Assembly: GCA_963921195.1 (NCBI GenBank)
Contig: OY992537.1
Span: 129,292,694 to 129,356,693 of the forward strand
Length of the DNA: 64,000 nucleotides
Reading direction: 5' to 3'
Source: Pegoplata infirma
Taxonomy: Eukaryota > Arthropoda > Insecta > Diptera > Anthomyiidae
Shown: positions 63,801 to 64,000 of the stretch, piece after piece
Layout of the letters: the number at the start of each line of letters is the position of its first letter
Position numbering within the stretch: position 1 is the stretch's first letter
Position numbers and translations under genes: made by a program
Notes under the pieces: generated by a model
What the model was told of the DNA's origin: nothing
What the model saw: the letters and a program-made list of their open reading frames with translations, nothing else
Database searches by the model: none

Positions 63801-64000
63801 TTAATGGTAGGTAATTGTTTTACTTGTTTGTGAATTTTTAATTAACAGCCAAACCTCAGTCTGGAATTGAACCACGGATACTTTTCTGTCTTATTCATAC
63901 CATTAATAATACATGCCGAAAAAATTTGAAAAGGTTCGAAACCGTGAGACTAGAGTACACTTTCCTAAGGGTGTGAGTTGCGCTGAATCCGAATCTGTAC
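63801..64000. other. Unassigned right edge
   Basis: Includes TTCTGTCTTATTCATACCAT and GGTTCGAAACCGTGAGACTA. A tRNA B-box-like GGTTCAATTCC lies on the minus strand at 63863-63873 without an A-box at the right distance. Cut by the window end. Confidence 0.35.

Noticed and set aside
63863..63873. GGTTCAATTCC on the minus strand as a SINE or tRNA B-box
   Set aside because: The best A-box-like word is only about 29 bp away, too close for a tRNA-derived promoter.

Overview
This is a strongly AT-rich, gene-free stretch of eukaryotic DNA, most like intron or intergenic sequence from a higher fly. The fly call is an inference. It rests on many copies of the dipteran mini-me type of repeat (a conserved core followed by a GTCC/GTCT microsatellite), dead non-LTR retrotransposons of fly type, and dense short non-autonomous DNA transposons. 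I found no host protein-coding gene, rRNA, intact tRNA or CRISPR array. The short open frames are chance runs or lie in repeats. The only recognisable protein-coding material is three broken retrotransposon pieces between 58.8 and 63.3 kb.

Layout. 0-5.5 kb: an inverted-repeat family ending in ATATGAGGCATTCCACACC, hAT-type elements and mini-me copies, several nested. 5.5-9.4 kb: a degenerate tandem array rich in AAGCTTTT with a repeat length of about 260-295 bp. 9.4-16.5 kb: nested CAATCAAA-rich elements, mini-me copies, a GGGGGGTTACCGCG element and a long palindrome. 17.4-26.4 kb: inverted pairs of one dispersed repeat, a minisatellite built on CTCAGATTCTGAG, more mini-me copies and several elements flanked by TA. 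26.7-28.6 kb: a TA-flanked element and a doubly nested inverted-repeat element. 29.5-38.5 kb: several kilobases of AAAAGTACTTTT-based minisatellite with a higher-order repeat of about 0.92 kb, interrupted by a 131-bp-arm perfect palindrome and unique DNA. 39.2-46.4 kb: another composite inverted-repeat element, four evenly spaced CTCF-like motifs, and two hAT-like elements with perfect 8-bp target duplications. 47.3-48.5 kb: a 1.2-kb nearly complete palindrome. 48.6-57 kb: ATGAAA/TTTCAT elements and other TA-flanked elements. 58.3-63.3 kb: a three-level nest (mini-me, CAATCAAA element, retrotransposon 3' end), then two dead retrotransposon bodies in opposite orientation.

The dominant theme is repeated nesting of small non-autonomous elements, which allows relative dating. 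Many unrelated element interiors share one terminal signature (TA then CACTSA/CACASA, followed by an A run, mirrored at the other end), so one transposase group may have mobilised many different cargo sequences. No transposase gene is present in the window. Boundaries given to the base were read from terminal repeats and target duplications; boundaries called approximate are by eye.
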